NCBI GenBank assembly: GCA_022791315.1
Contig: JAAVYW010000027.1
Span: 1-64,000, forward strand
Reading direction: 5' to 3'
Length of the DNA: 64,000 nucleotides
From: Oscillospiraceae bacterium
GTDB taxonomy: Bacteria > Bacillota > Clostridia > Oscillospirales > Ruminococcaceae
The notes beneath the pieces were generated by a model that made no database searches, had not been told where the DNA came from, and saw only the letters and a list, made by a program, of their open reading frames with translations. The translations under genes and the position numbers were made by a program. Below, in pieces: positions 55,335-64,000 of this stretch. The first letter of the stretch is position 1, and each line of letters starts with the position of its first letter.

Positions 55335-58226
55335 TTATTCATCCCGATATTCTTCTGTGATATACGCCTCGTAGACATCGCCCACATGCACATCGTTGAA
55401 TTTCTCCAGCGTAATACCGCATTCGTAGCCCTGGGCCACCTCTTTCACGTCGTCCTTAAAGCGCTTGAGGGAGCTCATCATATCGTCGGCGATGATAATG
55501 CCATCGCGGACAATGCGGATTTTTGCTGTGCGTGTGATTTTGCCCGAGAGCACGTAGCAGCCCGAAACCACGCCCACGTTGGTGATGCGGAACACATCCC
55601 GCACCTCTGCCCGGCCCAAATCCACATCCCGGAATTTGGGGGCTAGCATCCCCTTCATAGCGGATTCCATCTCCTCAATGGCATCGTAGATAATCCGATA
55701 GAGCCGCATATCCACACCGTTCTGGTCAGCAATCTCCTTTGCCAACGGGTCAGGCCGCACATTAAAGCCCACGATGATGGCATTGGAGGCAGTGGCCAGC
55801 GACACGTCGGATTCGGTGACAGCACCCACAGCCCCGTGGATAACCCGTACCCGCACCTCGTCGTTGGAGAGCTTTTCCAGCGACTGCTTCACAGCCTCTA
55901 CAGAGCCTTGCACGTCGGCCTTGACGATGAGCGCCAGCTCCTTCATCTCGCCCTGCTCAATCTGGGAGAAGAGGTTATCCAAGGTCACCTTCTGGTAGGC
56001 CTTAAAGCGCTCTTCCTTCTCCTCCTGCTTGCGCTGTTCCGCCAGCTCTCTCGCCAGCCGTTCGTCCTCCACGGCATTGAACACGTCGCCCGCCGCGGGC
56101 ACCTCGGCCAGGCCGGTAATCTCCACCGGCACACTGGGCCCGGCAGTCTCAATCTTGCGGCCCTTGTCGTCCTGCATCACCCGCACACGGCCCACAGCGG
56201 TCCCGGCAATCACCACGTCGCCGGTTTTCAGGGTGCCGTTTTGTACCAGCACTGTGGCAATGGGCCCACGTCCCTTATCCAGCTTTGCCTCGATAACAGT
56301 ACCCTTTGCCAGCCGGTCGGGGTTGGCTTTCAGCTCCTTCACCTCGGCCACCAGCAGGATATTTTCCAGCAGCTCTTCAATGCCCTGTTTCGTCACGGCA
56401 GAGACCGGCACACAAATCACGTCGCCGCCCCACTCCTCGGGCACCAGCTCATACTCTGTCAGCTCCTGCTTCACCCGGTCTGGGTTGGCCTCCGGCTTAT
56501 CCATCTTGTTGATTGCCACGATGATAGAGACCCCCGCCGCCTTGGCGTGGTTGATAGCCTCCACCGTCTGGGGCATGATACCGTCATCTGCGGCCACAAC
56601 CAGCACGGCAATGTCCGTCACCTGGGCGCCCCTTGCCCGCATGGAGGTAAAGGCCGCATGCCCAGGGGTGTCCAAGAAAGTCACAGACTGGTCCTGCACC
56701 TTCACCCGGTAAGCGCCGATATGCTGCGTAATGCCGCCCGCCTCCGAGGCAGTGACATCCGAATGCCGGATGGCGTCCAGGATAGAGGTTTTGCCATGGT
56801 CAACGTGGCCCATCACCACCACCACAGGGCTCCTGGGCACCAGGTTGCTGTCCAGGTCCTCCGAGGTGTCAATCAGCCGGTCTTCAATGGTGACAACCAC
56901 TTCCCGCTCCACCTTGGCATTGAATTCACCCGAAACCAGCTCGGCGGTATCAAAGTCAATTTCCTGGTTCACCGTAGCCATCACACCCAGCAGGAAGAGC
57001 TTTTTGATAACCTCTGCCGCCGTGGCTTTCAGCTTGGCAGCCAGCTCACCCACGGTAATGGTCTCGCCCACCGTGATTTTGAGCACCTTTTTCTGCCGTT
57101 CCGCCGCAATGCGTTTCAGGCGCTCGGCCTCGGTCTCCCGCTTGGCGTTGCTGCGGTTCTTGTTGCGGTAGGTGGCGGATTTTTGGTTCAGTTTCTGCTT
57201 GCTCTGCAGCTCCTGCTTGGATTTGGGGAACTGGGGCGCAATGGTCTCGTATTTCTCGTTGTATTTATCCAAAATCACATGGGCGCTCTTGGTATCCACC
57301 CGGCGCACCATCTTGCCATTCTCCTCCGTCAGGTTCTTGGGAGGTACATTGGACGTAGGCCGCTGCACGGCAGCCTTAGGCGGCTGCGCAGGCCTTGCAG
57401 GCTGGTTTTGCCTGGGCGGATTCTGCCTCCCCTGCTGGTTCTGGCCCTGGGGCCTGCCCCCCTGGGAAAAGGCGGGTTTCCCCTGTTGGGGACGGTTCTG
57501 CCCCTGCTGCTGGGGCCGGTTCCCGTTCTGTCCAGCGCCCGCAGGCCGCTGGTTCAAATTGGGGCGGAACTGGGGTACTCTCTGCTGTCCGCCGCCCTGC
57601 TGCCCTCCTGCCGCCGGGCGCTGGGGCGCAGGCCGTCCCTGGGCATTGCCGCCCTGGGGCCGCTGCTGGGGCTGTGCCGCCCGGGGAGCCTGCTGTACAG
57701 GCTTCTGTACCGGCTGGGCAGCCTCCGGCTGAGGTTTGGCAGGCTGTGCCGCAACGGGTGCCCGCTCCTCTTTCGGCTTTTCTCCCTTGGCCACAGCCGG
57801 GGCTTTTTCCACTACAGGCTCTTTTGCCACAGGCTTCTCTGCTTCCACAGGTTTTTCTGCCGGTTTCTCGGGTGCAGCCTTTTCTTCGGCGGGCATTTCC
57901 ACAGGCTTCGCCCCTGCCGGTTTCTCCTGGGCAGCGGGTTTGGCCTCTTTGGCCGGAGCCTCTTCCTTGGCAGGAGCCTTTTCCGCCTTAGGGGCCTTCT
58001 TCTCCGCCTTCACCGGAGCCACACTGGTAGCGGTGAAATACCGGTCAAAGTTTTCCACTGCCTTCTCCTTGGTAAAGTGCTCAAAGACGTAGTCCAGCTC
58101 CTCCTCGGTGAGGGCCGTCATATGCTTTTTCGGCTCAGGAAAGCGCTCGCCCAGAAGCTCAATAATGGATTTGCTGGGCTGGCCCAAGTCCTTTGCCACC
58201 TCATGTACTCTGTATTTTTGCATCAT
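55335..58226 (-). CDS. infB: Translation initiation factor IF-2
   Basis: A 963-residue GTPase that places initiator tRNA. The N-terminal IF2N domain ([25 protein letters not shown]) is followed by about 250 residues rich in Ala, Lys, Glu, Pro and then Gln/Gly/Arg/Asn, a second IF2N near [20 protein letters not shown], the G domain ([45 protein letters not shown]), domain II, and the C-terminal domains. GGGAGG lies 11 bases before ATG 58226. It overlaps the ylxQ gene by 26 bases. The low-complexity linker is long but normal for the factor. Confidence 0.97.
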   Translation of the reverse strand: MMQKYRVHEVAKDLGQPSKSIIELLGERFPEPKKHMTALTEEELDYVFEHFTKEKAVENFDRYFTATSVAPVKAEKKAPKAEKAPAKEEAPAKEAKPAAQEKPAGAKPVEMPAEEKAAPEKPAEKPVEAEKPVAKEPVVEKAPAVAKGEKPKEERAPVAAQPAKPQPEAAQPVQKPVQQAPRAAQPQQRPQGGNAQGRPAPQRPAAGGQQGGGQQRVPQFRPNLNQRPAGAGQNGNRPQQQGQNRPQQGKPAFSQGGRPQGQNQQGRQNPPRQNQPARPAQPPKAAVQRPTSNVPPKNLTEENGKMVRRVDTKSAHVILDKYNEKYETIAPQFPKSKQELQSKQKLNQKSATYRNKNRSNAKRETEAERLKRIAAERQKKVLKITVGETITVGELAAKLKATAAEVIKKLFLLGVMATVNQEIDFDTAELVSGEFNAKVEREVVVTIEDRLIDTSEDLDSNLVPRSPVVVVMGHVDHGKTSILDAIRHSDVTASEAGGITQHIGAYRVKVQDQSVTFLDTPGHAAFTSMRARGAQVTDIAVLVVAADDGIMPQTVEAINHAKAAGVSIIVAINKMDKPEANPDRVKQELTEYELVPEEWGGDVICVPVSAVTKQGIEELLENILLVAEVKELKANPDRLAKGTVIEAKLDKGRGPIATVLVQNGTLKTGDVVIAGTAVGRVRVMQDDKGRKIETAGPSVPVEITGLAEVPAAGDVFNAVEDERLARELAEQRKQEEKEERFKAYQKVTLDNLFSQIEQGEMKELALIVKADVQGSVEAVKQSLEKLSNDEVRVRVIHGAVGAVTESDVSLATASNAIIVGFNVRPDPLAKEIADQNGVDMRLYRIIYDAIEEMESAMKGMLAPKFRDVDLGRAEVRDVFRITNVGVVSGCYVLSGKITRTAKIRIVRDGIIIADDMMSSLKRFKDDVKEVAQGYECGITLEKFNDVHVGDVYEAYITEEYRDE

Positions 58227-58611
58227 ATTGCCATTTACCTCCCGTTCTCTCCAATCCACACCCCAGGGATACCGCTGCTCCCTCTGCCTCCTGCCCGGCC
58301 AGTTCATCGGCCATTGCAGTCAGCCGGGCGGCAAAGTTTGGCTCCTCTACTGCGAGGATACCCACCCGCTTGCCCAGGGTAAACCAAATCTCATCCATCT
58401 TTGTCTGGAGATTTCTCATCGGCACATGGGCCTCCTCACACAGGTGAACCACTCCGCGCCGGGATTTTTCTGAAATATCCCCCGCCAAGAGCACCAGTTT
58501 GGCCCTGCCATGAGATATGGAGGAACACACCACATCATATCCCATCGCCAGCTTTCCCGCTCTTCTCGCCAAAGAAACCATACTCCAAAGACGGCTCTCT
58601 TCTTCCTTCAT
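58201..58611 (-). CDS. ylxQ: Ribosomal L7Ae family protein, YlxQ-like
   Basis: A 136-residue protein with the L7Ae/L30e/S12e fold: [43 protein letters not shown], then [33 protein letters not shown]. These proteins bind kink-turn RNA; the in vivo role of YlxQ is not settled. It sits between rnpM and infB as in Bacillus, overlapping infB by 26 bases. The C-terminal 25 residues are Gly/Glu rich and extend past the usual end. Confidence 0.9.
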   Translation of the reverse strand: MKEEESRLWSMVSLARRAGKLAMGYDVVCSSISHGRAKLVLLAGDISEKSRRGVVHLCEEAHVPMRNLQTKMDEIWFTLGKRVGILAVEEPNFAARLTAMADELAGQEAEGAAVSLGCGLERTGGKWQYDAKIQST

Positions 58612-58620
58612 CTCTTTTTC

Positions 58621-58947
58621 CTATGTCCCTTTCCGGGAACCCTGTCCCGATAGGGGAGAAGCATTTTCCGTCCCGTCTTCCAGCCCTTGGCGCAGCTGCG
58701 CCTCCAACTTGTCGTATACCTCGTCGGGTATCTGCTGGGAAAACGCCTTCTCCAGCCGTCTCTGCTTGCGCGCCTTTTGCAGGCAGGCCAAATCGCTGCA
58801 CAGATAGGCGCCTCGGCCTGACTTTTTGCCGGTGAGGTCTAAATCAATCTCCCCCTGCGGGCTTTTGACTACCCGCACCAGCTCCTTTTTCGGCCTGTGC
58901 TGGGCGCAGCCCGTGCACATCCTCAAGGGCACTTTTTTCTGCTGCAT
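58621..58947 (-). CDS. rnpM: YlxR/RnpM, RNase P modulator (DUF448)
   Basis: A 108-residue protein with the DUF448 pattern VPLRMCTGCAQHRPKKELVRVVKSPQGEIDLDLTGKKSGRGAYLC, including CTGC and the GRGAYLC motif. In Bacillus YlxR was shown to bind RNase P RNA and was renamed RnpM. It lies between nusA and ylxQ in the conserved order. The tail after residue 90 is low complexity. The ribosome site GGAAGGG is rather far (14 bases). Confidence 0.93.
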   Translation of the reverse strand: MQQKKVPLRMCTGCAQHRPKKELVRVVKSPQGEIDLDLTGKKSGRGAYLCSDLACLQKARKQRRLEKAFSQQIPDEVYDKLEAQLRQGLEDGTENASPLSGQGSRKGT

Positions 58948-59037
58948 TGTGTTTGACCATTCCCTTCCAAAAGGATTTTCAAGCGCTTTAACTCTATGGT
59001 AAAAGCGGGAACGGGGTTTCCCCCTCCGCTGGTTTTG

Positions 59038-60324
59038 TTATTCCTCTGCGGCCTCTTCTTCCGCAGTTTCTTCAAAATCCGCCCCTAGTTCCGGGGCTTC
59101 CTCCGCCTCTGTGACAATCTCCTCCACCTCGGCAGTTTCCTCAGCCTCAGGGATTTCCCCGGTTTCAGCCACGGGCGCTTCGCTCTCAGTGTCTTCTTCC
59201 ACCCCTGTCAGCACCTCGTCCAGCACCTCCAAGGCGTCCTCCTCGGACTCTTCCGGAGCCTTGGGCTCTTCCACCTCTAAGGCCATGGGGTCACTGGCAG
59301 GCCGGATATCAATCTTCCAGCCGGTGAGCCGGGCGGCCAGCCGGGCATTTTGTCCCTTATTGCCGATAGCCAAACTCAGCTGCCCGTCAGGCACCACGGC
59401 GCGGCACATCCGGTTCTCGATATCCGTGATACGCACCGCCACCACTTCGGCAGGCGAAAGGGCTGCGCGGATAAACTCCTCCGGCTGCTCCGAGTAGCGC
59501 ACCACATCGATTTTCTCGCCCCCCAGCTCATCCACCACCTTGGCCACCCGAGTGCCCTTGGGGCCAATACAGGCGCCCACTGCGTCCACATTGGGGTCTT
59601 GGCTGTAAACGGCCAGCTTGGTGCGGGAGCCCGCCTCTCTGGAAATAGAGCGGATTTCCACTGTGCCGTCGTAGATTTCCGGCACCTCGTTTTCAAAGAG
59701 CCGCTTCACCAACCCGGGATGGGTACGGGAAATCATCACCCTGGGCCCCTTCTCCGTCTCGGTCACATCCACGATATAGACTTTCAAGAAGGCCCCGTCG
59801 GTATAAGTTTCACCGGGCACCTGCTCGGATTTCAGCAGCACGGTCTCGTTGCCGTCGATTTCCACTGTGATAATGCCCTTGCGGGGGTCAATGCGCACAA
59901 TGCGCCCAGTGACAATCTCCTGCACATGGCGGCGGAATTTTTCAAACATCTGTCCCCGCTCCGCCTCCCGGATGCCCTGCTTGATGACATGCTTAGCAGT
60001 CTGGGCGGCAATGCGGCCAAAGTCCTTGGTCTCCAGCTGCACGTCCACGTAGTCCCCCACCTGGGCCCCGCCGGAGAGCTTCCTGGCCTCGTCCAATCCA
60101 ATTTCGCAGGTGGGGTCAAAGACCTCCTCCACCACCTCTTTGCCGATAGAGACGATAAACTCCTGCTTCTCGTCGTCGATGGAGACGAAGACGTTTTCCG
60201 CCGAGAAGTAATCCTTTTTCACGGCGATGGCAATGGCGTTTTTAATTTTTTCCAATAAGTAATCCGCCGAGATGCCTTTTTCCTTTTCCAGCAGTTTCAG
60301 CGCTTCAAAAAATTCCGTGTTCAT
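59038..60324 (-). CDS. nusA: Transcription termination/antitermination factor NusA
   Basis: A 428-residue protein with the N-terminal RNA polymerase-binding domain (EALKLLEKEKGISADYLLEKIKNAIAIAVKKDY), an S1 domain (VTGRIVRIDPRKGIITVEI), and two KH domains (VPEIYDGTVEIRSISREAGSRTKLAVYS, DAVGACIGPKGTRV, and RMCRAVVPDGQLSLAIGNKGQNARLAARLTGWKIDI). The last 75 residues are strongly acidic (Glu/Ala/Val), longer than in Bacillus NusA. It modulates pausing and termination. Second in the rimP operon. Confidence 0.97.
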   Translation of the reverse strand: MNTEFFEALKLLEKEKGISADYLLEKIKNAIAIAVKKDYFSAENVFVSIDDEKQEFIVSIGKEVVEEVFDPTCEIGLDEARKLSGGAQVGDYVDVQLETKDFGRIAAQTAKHVIKQGIREAERGQMFEKFRRHVQEIVTGRIVRIDPRKGIITVEIDGNETVLLKSEQVPGETYTDGAFLKVYIVDVTETEKGPRVMISRTHPGLVKRLFENEVPEIYDGTVEIRSISREAGSRTKLAVYSQDPNVDAVGACIGPKGTRVAKVVDELGGEKIDVVRYSEQPEEFIRAALSPAEVVAVRITDIENRMCRAVVPDGQLSLAIGNKGQNARLAARLTGWKIDIRPASDPMALEVEEPKAPEESEEDALEVLDEVLTGVEEDTESEAPVAETGEIPEAEETAEVEEIVTEAEEAPELGADFEETAEEEAAEE

Positions 60325-60383
60325 GGCTCAAACCCATACCTTTCGCTCATTTTGGGGTTGGTGCTGCGCAGCAGGCGGGAAGG

Positions 60384-60884
60384 CTATTCTTCCCCATCGT
60401 CCCCTTCTTCATATACGTCACAGGCCCGGATATAAGACGTGTCTCCCCGGTTTACAGTGTATTCCTCGCCATTACAGTCCAGGCGCACCTCTTTTTTCTC
60501 CCCATCATAGGAGAGCAGGATGCCTTCCAATTCCCGTACCCCGTCCTGTTCCCGGATAAAGCGCAGGCGTACCGGCTGGCCGAGATACTGTTCAAAGTGC
60601 CAGTCCTTCGTCAGGTCGCGCTCAATGCCAGGCGAGGAAACTTCTAGGTAATAGGAGGTTGGGATGGGGTCCGCCTCGTCCAGGACAGGGTCAATCCCAC
60701 GGCTCACCCGTTCGCAGTCGTTCAAATCCACCCCGTCTTCGCTGTCGATAATCACGCGCAGGTACCAGGACGCCCCCTCTTTTTCATAGCGCACGTCCCA
60801 CAAGATGAGCCCCAGTTCTTCCACAACAGGCTCGATAAGCCCGGTCACAACGCGTACGGTATTTCCCCCTTTAGCCAAATCCAT
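60384..60884 (-). CDS. rimP: Ribosome maturation factor RimP
   Basis: A 166-residue two-domain protein: VVTGLIEPVVEELGLILWDVRYEKEGASWYLRVIID, VDLNDCERVSRGIDPVLDEADPI, YYLEVSSPGIERDLTKDWHFEQYLGQPVRL. RimP assists 30S assembly. The start is ambiguous: GGAGGG directly abuts ATG 60884, and TTG 60878 has better spacing. It is first in the rimP-nusA-rnpM-ylxQ-infB-rbfA-nrnA-truB-ribF run, with a strong hairpin in its short leader. Confidence 0.96.
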   Translation of the reverse strand: MDLAKGGNTVRVVTGLIEPVVEELGLILWDVRYEKEGASWYLRVIIDSEDGVDLNDCERVSRGIDPVLDEADPIPTSYYLEVSSPGIERDLTKDWHFEQYLGQPVRLRFIREQDGVRELEGILLSYDGEKKEVRLDCNGEEYTVNRGDTSYIRACDVYEEGDDGEE

Positions 60885-60901
60885 CCCTCCGTTTACATAA
60901 A

Positions 60902-60932
60902 TGAAAGAGTGGGAAATGTTCCCACTCTTTCA
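60902..60932 (-). promoter_or_regulatory. Hairpin in the rimP leader
   Basis: TGAAAGAGTGGGAA (60902-60915) and TTCCCACTCTTTCA (60919-60932) form a perfect 14-bp stem around ATG, ending 17 bases before the rimP start. A T run is absent on the reverse strand. Its place suggests control of rimP-nusA expression. Confidence 0.65.
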
Positions 60933-60952
60933 CCAACTCCTTATCCTTGCTT

Positions 60953-60981
60953 AGAATACCACACTTTTTCCGGAAAATCAA
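60953..60981 (-). promoter_or_regulatory. Vegetative promoter of the rimP-nusA-infB operon
   Basis: On the reverse strand: TTGATT (60981-60976), 17 bases, TATTCT (60958-60953). Confidence 0.7.
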
Positions 60982-61075
60982 GGCTTTCCGCAAAGTTTTT
61001 CGCCAGTTTCCCCCGTTTTCCACGGGTTTTTCCCTGTGCAACGTGTTTTTTACGTCCAAGAAACCAGGTGGCGTT

Positions 61076-61783
61076 CTAAATCTCCACAATCAGCAGCTCC
61101 TGCGCATCAAAGCATGCCCTCTGCTGCACTTCTCCCCGGAAGAAGTCAAAAGCGCCGCCGTGGGAATCCAGCCCCCTTGAAATGGAGTTCACCAGCAGCA
61201 CCCGTTCTGCCGCCAGCGCCGCCTGTTCGGCGTATTCCCGCTCCTCTTCCGCCCATTCTGCCAGGGAAAAATTCACATACTCCGGCCACAGCAGTACTCC
61301 TTGGGTGCAAAACCGCTCCGGAGCCTCCCACAAATCCCCACACAGGGCGATTTTGAAGACCTGTCCCCGATAGGAAAAATTCCCTGTCTCCTCTCCCTCT
61401 CGGTAACGGGGGTCTGTCACAAAGCGCTCCTTCCACCCTTTGGAGATACGCCGGTAGTTGTGCAGGATTTTCCCCTCCTGGACAAGGGCGCAGGAGGAAT
61501 AGAGGTCGCCTCTGTCCTCTTCGATATAGCCAAAGAGCAGGTCAGTGCCATACCGCACTGTCATGTCGCAAATCCGCCGCATCACCGGCGAATCCGCCGA
61601 GACAGCCAGCTCCCGGTCGTGAGCATAGTCCCAGTTCAGCCCGTCAAATCCCTGCAAAAAGGACTCTCCAAAGCACACCAGCTCCGCCCTCCCCTGGGCG
61701 GCCTTTAGCCCGCGTTCCAGTTGGGAGAGGTTGGATTCCAAGTCCCCGATGACAAATTCATAGGGGGCCAATGCAACTCTCAT
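61076..61783 (-). CDS. Carbon-nitrogen hydrolase (nitrilase superfamily)
   Basis: A 235-residue enzyme with the Glu-Lys-Cys triad: Glu40 (CFGESF), Lys115 (RRISKGWKE) and Cys148 (IALCGDLWE). The family hydrolyses amides or nitriles; the substrate is not evident, and there is no glutamine-dependent synthetase nearby. It is a little shorter than the usual 250-300. ATG 61783 is preferred because GGGAGG is 7 bases away; ATG 61789 is too close. It lies 14 bases downstream of uppP and may be cotranscribed. Confidence 0.87.
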   Translation of the reverse strand: MRVALAPYEFVIGDLESNLSQLERGLKAAQGRAELVCFGESFLQGFDGLNWDYAHDRELAVSADSPVMRRICDMTVRYGTDLLFGYIEEDRGDLYSSCALVQEGKILHNYRRISKGWKERFVTDPRYREGEETGNFSYRGQVFKIALCGDLWEAPERFCTQGVLLWPEYVNFSLAEWAEEEREYAEQAALAAERVLLVNSISRGLDSHGGAFDFFRGEVQQRACFDAQELLIVEI

Positions 61784-61797
61784 CGTCATCCCTCCCT

Positions 61798-62637
61798 TCA
61801 GGCAAAGAATCCGAAGTACACCAGCACCAGGGCGCCCAGCACAATCCGGTACCAGCCAAAGGCCTTAAAGTCCTTCTTGCGGATGTAGTTCATCAAAAAC
61901 CGGATGGCAAAGAGGGAGACCGCAAAGGCCGTCACTGTCCCTGCAATGAGAATGGACCACTCCAGCCCGTTAAAGCCCACTTCGTTTTTCACAAAGTATT
62001 TGATGAGCTTGTAGCCGCTGGCGCCGAACATCATGGGGATTGCCAGGAAAAAGGAAAACTCCGCCGCCACACTGCGGGAGCATCCCAAGAACATGGCCCC
62101 TAAAATGGTGGAGCCGGAGCGGGAGGTGCCGGGAATCAGCGCCAGGATTTGAAAGAGCCCAATCCCCAGCGCTGTGCGGTAGCTCAGATGGTCGATATTC
62201 GCCAAGGCGGGGGATCTGCCCTGGTTACGCCGTTCCAGCAGCAAAAAAAGCACGCCATAGAGGATTAACGTGACGGCCACGGTGAGATAATTGTAAAAGA
62301 GGTAGTTGATGTCATCGTCAAAGAGGAAGCCGATGAGCGCGGCAGGCGCTGCCGCCACCGCCACCTTGAGCCACATCACCACTGTCATCTGCCGCTGGCG
62401 CGGTGTCTTGCTGGGGGAAAAGGGGTTCAGCTTGTGAAAATAGAGCACCACCACCGCCAGAATGGAACCCAGCTGAATCACCACAAAAAACATATCCCGA
62501 AACGCCTCGGACACATTCAGCTTGATAAATTCGTCAGCCAAAATCATGTGCCCCGTGCTGCTGATGGGCAGCCACTCCGTGATGCCCTGGACAATCCCAA
62601 TAAAGATTGCCTTAATCAGCTCCCAAAATGCCTCCAT
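61798..62637 (-). CDS. uppP: Undecaprenyl-diphosphatase
   Basis: A 279-residue polytopic membrane protein of the BacA/UppP family. Catalytic motifs are [18 protein letters not shown] (Glu21) and [13 protein letters not shown]. It recycles undecaprenyl diphosphate to the monophosphate carrier for peptidoglycan, and confers bacitracin tolerance. AAAGGAG lies 7 bases before ATG 62637. Functionally it follows on from IspA and the isoprenoid genes elsewhere in the window. Confidence 0.97.
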   Translation of the reverse strand: MEAFWELIKAIFIGIVQGITEWLPISSTGHMILADEFIKLNVSEAFRDMFFVVIQLGSILAVVVLYFHKLNPFSPSKTPRQRQMTVVMWLKVAVAAAPAALIGFLFDDDINYLFYNYLTVAVTLILYGVLFLLLERRNQGRSPALANIDHLSYRTALGIGLFQILALIPGTSRSGSTILGAMFLGCSRSVAAEFSFFLAIPMMFGASGYKLIKYFVKNEVGFNGLEWSILIAGTVTAFAVSLFAIRFLMNYIRKKDFKAFGWYRIVLGALVLVYFGFFA

Positions 62638-62716
62638 GGAATCACTCCTTTTGCAGGGAAACGAGGCCATTCCCAGCCCAGCCGGGAATCAGCCCCTCCC
62701 TTTTTCCAACTATGCC

Positions 62717-62759
62717 GCCAAAATGCCTACAAACAATATTTGTTTTCAAGCATTTTGGC
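62717..62759. other. Long hairpin between ridA and uppP
   Basis: GCCAAAATGC (62717-62726) pairs with GCATTTTGGC (62750-62759), and inside AAACAA/TTGTTT pairs again. No T run on the reverse strand. Its outer arm resembles the CCAAATGC/GCATTTGG hairpin at 46655-46674. Confidence 0.55.
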
Positions 62760-62916
62760 TGAGACTCCAAAAGTGTAGTTTTTAAAGCCTTTTGATTATA
62801 AAACGATTTTCCCGTTGTTTTTCTTCCCGCAAAAGCGGTTCCCTGGTTATTCTTATCCGGATTCCCCAGGAGATATGTCATTTCCCTGGAAATACTCTTG
62901 CCAGGGGAAGCGCTGG

Positions 62917-63297
62917 CTAGCCCAGATAGGCCACTGCTTCAATCTCTACCAGGGCGTTCTTGGGCAGTGCCGCCACCTGGAAAGCCGCCCTGGCCGGCAA
63001 CACCTGGCCTGTAAAGCATCCGGCATACACCTGGTTCACCGCGGCAAAGTCCGCCATATTGGCCAGATACACTGTGGTCTTTACCACCTGGTCAAACCCA
63101 CAGCCCGCCTCTTTTAAGATGGCCTCAATATTTTTTAAAGACTGTAGGGCCTGCCCCTCCACATCGGCGGGCATCTCGCCGTTTGCGGGATGAATGGGCA
63201 GCTGCCCCGAGACATAGACAAAATCCCCGGCGCGCACAGCTTGGGAATAGGGGCCAATGGCAGCAGGGGCATTCTCGGTGTGGATTTTTTGGGTCAT
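62917..63297 (-). CDS. ridA: RidA family reactive intermediate deaminase
   Basis: A 126-residue protein with the YjgF/RidA pattern: APAAIGPYSQAVRAGDFVYVSGQLPIHPANGEM, EGQALQSLKNIEAILKEAG, VVKTTVYLANMADFAAVNQVYAGCF, and PARAAFQVAALPKNALVEIEAVAY with the catalytic Arg in PARAAF and Glu near the end. It hydrolyses reactive enamines/imines from PLP enzymes. AAAGGA lies 10 bases before ATG 63297. Monocistronic, divergent from spoVT. Confidence 0.95.
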   Translation of the reverse strand: MTQKIHTENAPAAIGPYSQAVRAGDFVYVSGQLPIHPANGEMPADVEGQALQSLKNIEAILKEAGCGFDQVVKTTVYLANMADFAAVNQVYAGCFTGQVLPARAAFQVAALPKNALVEIEAVAYLG

Positions 63298-63415
63298 AGC
63301 AATCGCGTCCTTTCTTTTATCAGCAGGCAAAAGCCTGTTTTGTTTCCTTTTTTTGTATGATTAAAAGATACCATGTCGCTCCATTAAAGTCAATCCCCCT
63401 CTGGGTTTCCACTTA

Positions 63416-63444
63416 GAATAAATGGGAACCACTTGTAAATACTA
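63416..63444 (+). promoter_or_regulatory. Candidate SigG-type promoter of spoVT
   Basis: GAATA (63416-63420), 17 bases, AATACTA (63438-63444), close to the SigG consensus (GHATR...CATnnTA) and with the same spacing as the site before the DUF378 gene. In Bacillus spoVT is SigG dependent. Confidence 0.5.
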
Positions 63445-63532
63445 GAGATTGTAACAGAAAATTCAGCGAATGAACGGCAACTGGGTTTGCCCATAAAATA
63501 GCACCAATTTACACAGAGAGGAACGATTTATC

Positions 63533-64000
63533 ATGAAAGCCACAGGGATTGTCAGACGGATCGACGACCTCGGTCGTGTAGTCATACCCAAAGAAATCAG
63601 ACGTACCATGCGCATCCGGGAGGGGGACCCCCTGGAAATCTACACGGACAACGACGGCGAAGTTATTTTCAAAAAATATTCCCCCATCGGCGAGCTTTCC
63701 TCCTTTGCCGGGCAGTATGCCGAGGTGCTGTATAAGACCTCCGGCTTCCCGGTGGTGGTGTGCGACCGGGACCACGTGATTGCAGTCTCCGGCGTACCCA
63801 AAAAGGAAATCCTGGAGCGCCGTGTCTCTCCCCAGCTGGAAGAGGTCATGGAGCTGCGCAAAAGCTACCAGGTCTCGGAGGGGGCCCGGCTGCAGCCGGT
63901 AGAGGGTGTTTCCCGCTACGCCGCCGTGGCCGCCCCCATCATCTCCTCGGGAGACGTGGCAGGCTCCATCCTGTTGCTGGAATCCGAAGAGGGCAAGCAG
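63533..64000 (+). CDS. spoVT: Stage V sporulation protein T (3' end outside window)
   Basis: The first 156 codons of an AbrB-family regulator: swapped-hairpin DNA-binding domain MKATGIVRRIDDLGRVVIPKEIRRTMRIREGDPLEIY..., then a GAF-like domain (SFAGQYAEVLY..., PVVVCDRDHVIAVSGV, LQPVEGVSRYAAVAAPII). SpoVT adjusts SigG-dependent gene expression in the forespore. GAGAGGA lies about 11 bases before the ATG. The window ends about 20-25 residues before the usual C-terminus. Confidence 0.95.
   Translation, partial: MKATGIVRRIDDLGRVVIPKEIRRTMRIREGDPLEIYTDNDGEVIFKKYSPIGELSSFAGQYAEVLYKTSGFPVVVCDRDHVIAVSGVPKKEILERRVSPQLEEVMELRKSYQVSEGARLQPVEGVSRYAAVAAPIISSGDVAGSILLLESEEGKQ

Noticed and set aside
57395..57780. 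Repeat-like GC-rich stretch considered as a tandem repeat or CRISPR
   Set aside because: It is the Gln/Gly/Arg/Pro-rich linker of IF-2; there are no evenly spaced identical units, and no CRISPR array is present anywhere in the window.
55836..58382. An 848-codon open frame antisense to infB
   Set aside because: It exists because the infB linker is Ala/Pro/Gln/Gly-rich and lacks reverse stops; the product is low complexity and infB is certain on the other strand.
63468..63500. GAATG...CATAAAATA as the SigG promoter of spoVT
   Set aside because: Spacing is 19 and the -10 fits poorly; the site at 63416-63444 matches better.

Overview
The window reads as chromosome of a moderately GC-rich, endospore-forming member of the Bacillota (class Clostridia; Oscillospirales-like in character). 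The evidence is a complete spoIIIAA-AH operon, spoVT, a PdaB-like deacetylase, Asp23/nusB/xseAB/ispA/dxs/tlyA/nadK/argR/recN in one run, an rimP-nusA-rnpM-ylxQ-infB-rbfA-nrnA-truB-ribF run, strong Shine-Dalgarno sites of the AAAGGAGG type, and a tyrosine T-box. No species name can be assigned from the sequence alone.

Layout. 1-300: the tail of a serine recombinase, visibly AT-richer than the rest, closed by two hairpin terminators; this is the edge of a mobile element. 317-4251: small membrane proteins, a sugar-phosphate isomerase-like protein, nrdR, and a DUF4363/YetF pair. 4413-9258: spoIIIA operon (mother-cell side of the feeding-tube/secretion apparatus needed for SigG activity). 9496-20048: a long forward run covering envelope-stress Asp23, NusB, a TsaD paralog, exonuclease VII, isoprenoid precursor synthesis (IspA, Dxs), TlyA, NAD kinase, ArgR and RecN. 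20059-21638: promoter, T-box and tyrS. 21826-22989: a solitary Gfo/Idh/MocA oxidoreductase. 23020-26512: reverse-strand accessory patch with three GNAT acetyltransferases, a tyrosine recombinase with a large palindrome upstream, and two decayed genes. 26647-34277: nth, mgtC, patB, sbcCD, a YdcF-type protein. 34279-38181: pyrB carrying a PyrI-type zinc tail, and a ppx-ppk1 polyphosphate pair. 38398-41882: GAP-family membrane protein, rpsO with leader, pnp. 42048-44618: a TipAS-type MerR regulator, a helix-turn-helix gene broken by an amber codon with its overlapping partner, and a cytidylate kinase-like protein. 44881-48467: an IlvD/Edd dehydratase, an array of hairpins, an alpha/beta hydrolase, a PdaB-like deacetylase. 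48806-62637: translation and RNA genes on the reverse strand (tsf, rpsB; ribF to rimP), then a nitrilase and uppP. 62917-64000: ridA and the start of spoVT behind a forespore-type promoter.

Most of the window is conserved housekeeping and sporulation sequence. I did not find a clear new multi-gene system. The points most worth a second look are the PyrB with only the zinc part of PyrI, the packed hairpin array at 46.63-46.75 kb, the amber-interrupted HTH gene whose promoter and overlapping partner look intact, the palindrome at the recombinase gene, a double-hairpin repeat found twice, and overlapping face-to-face promoters near 0.9 kb.
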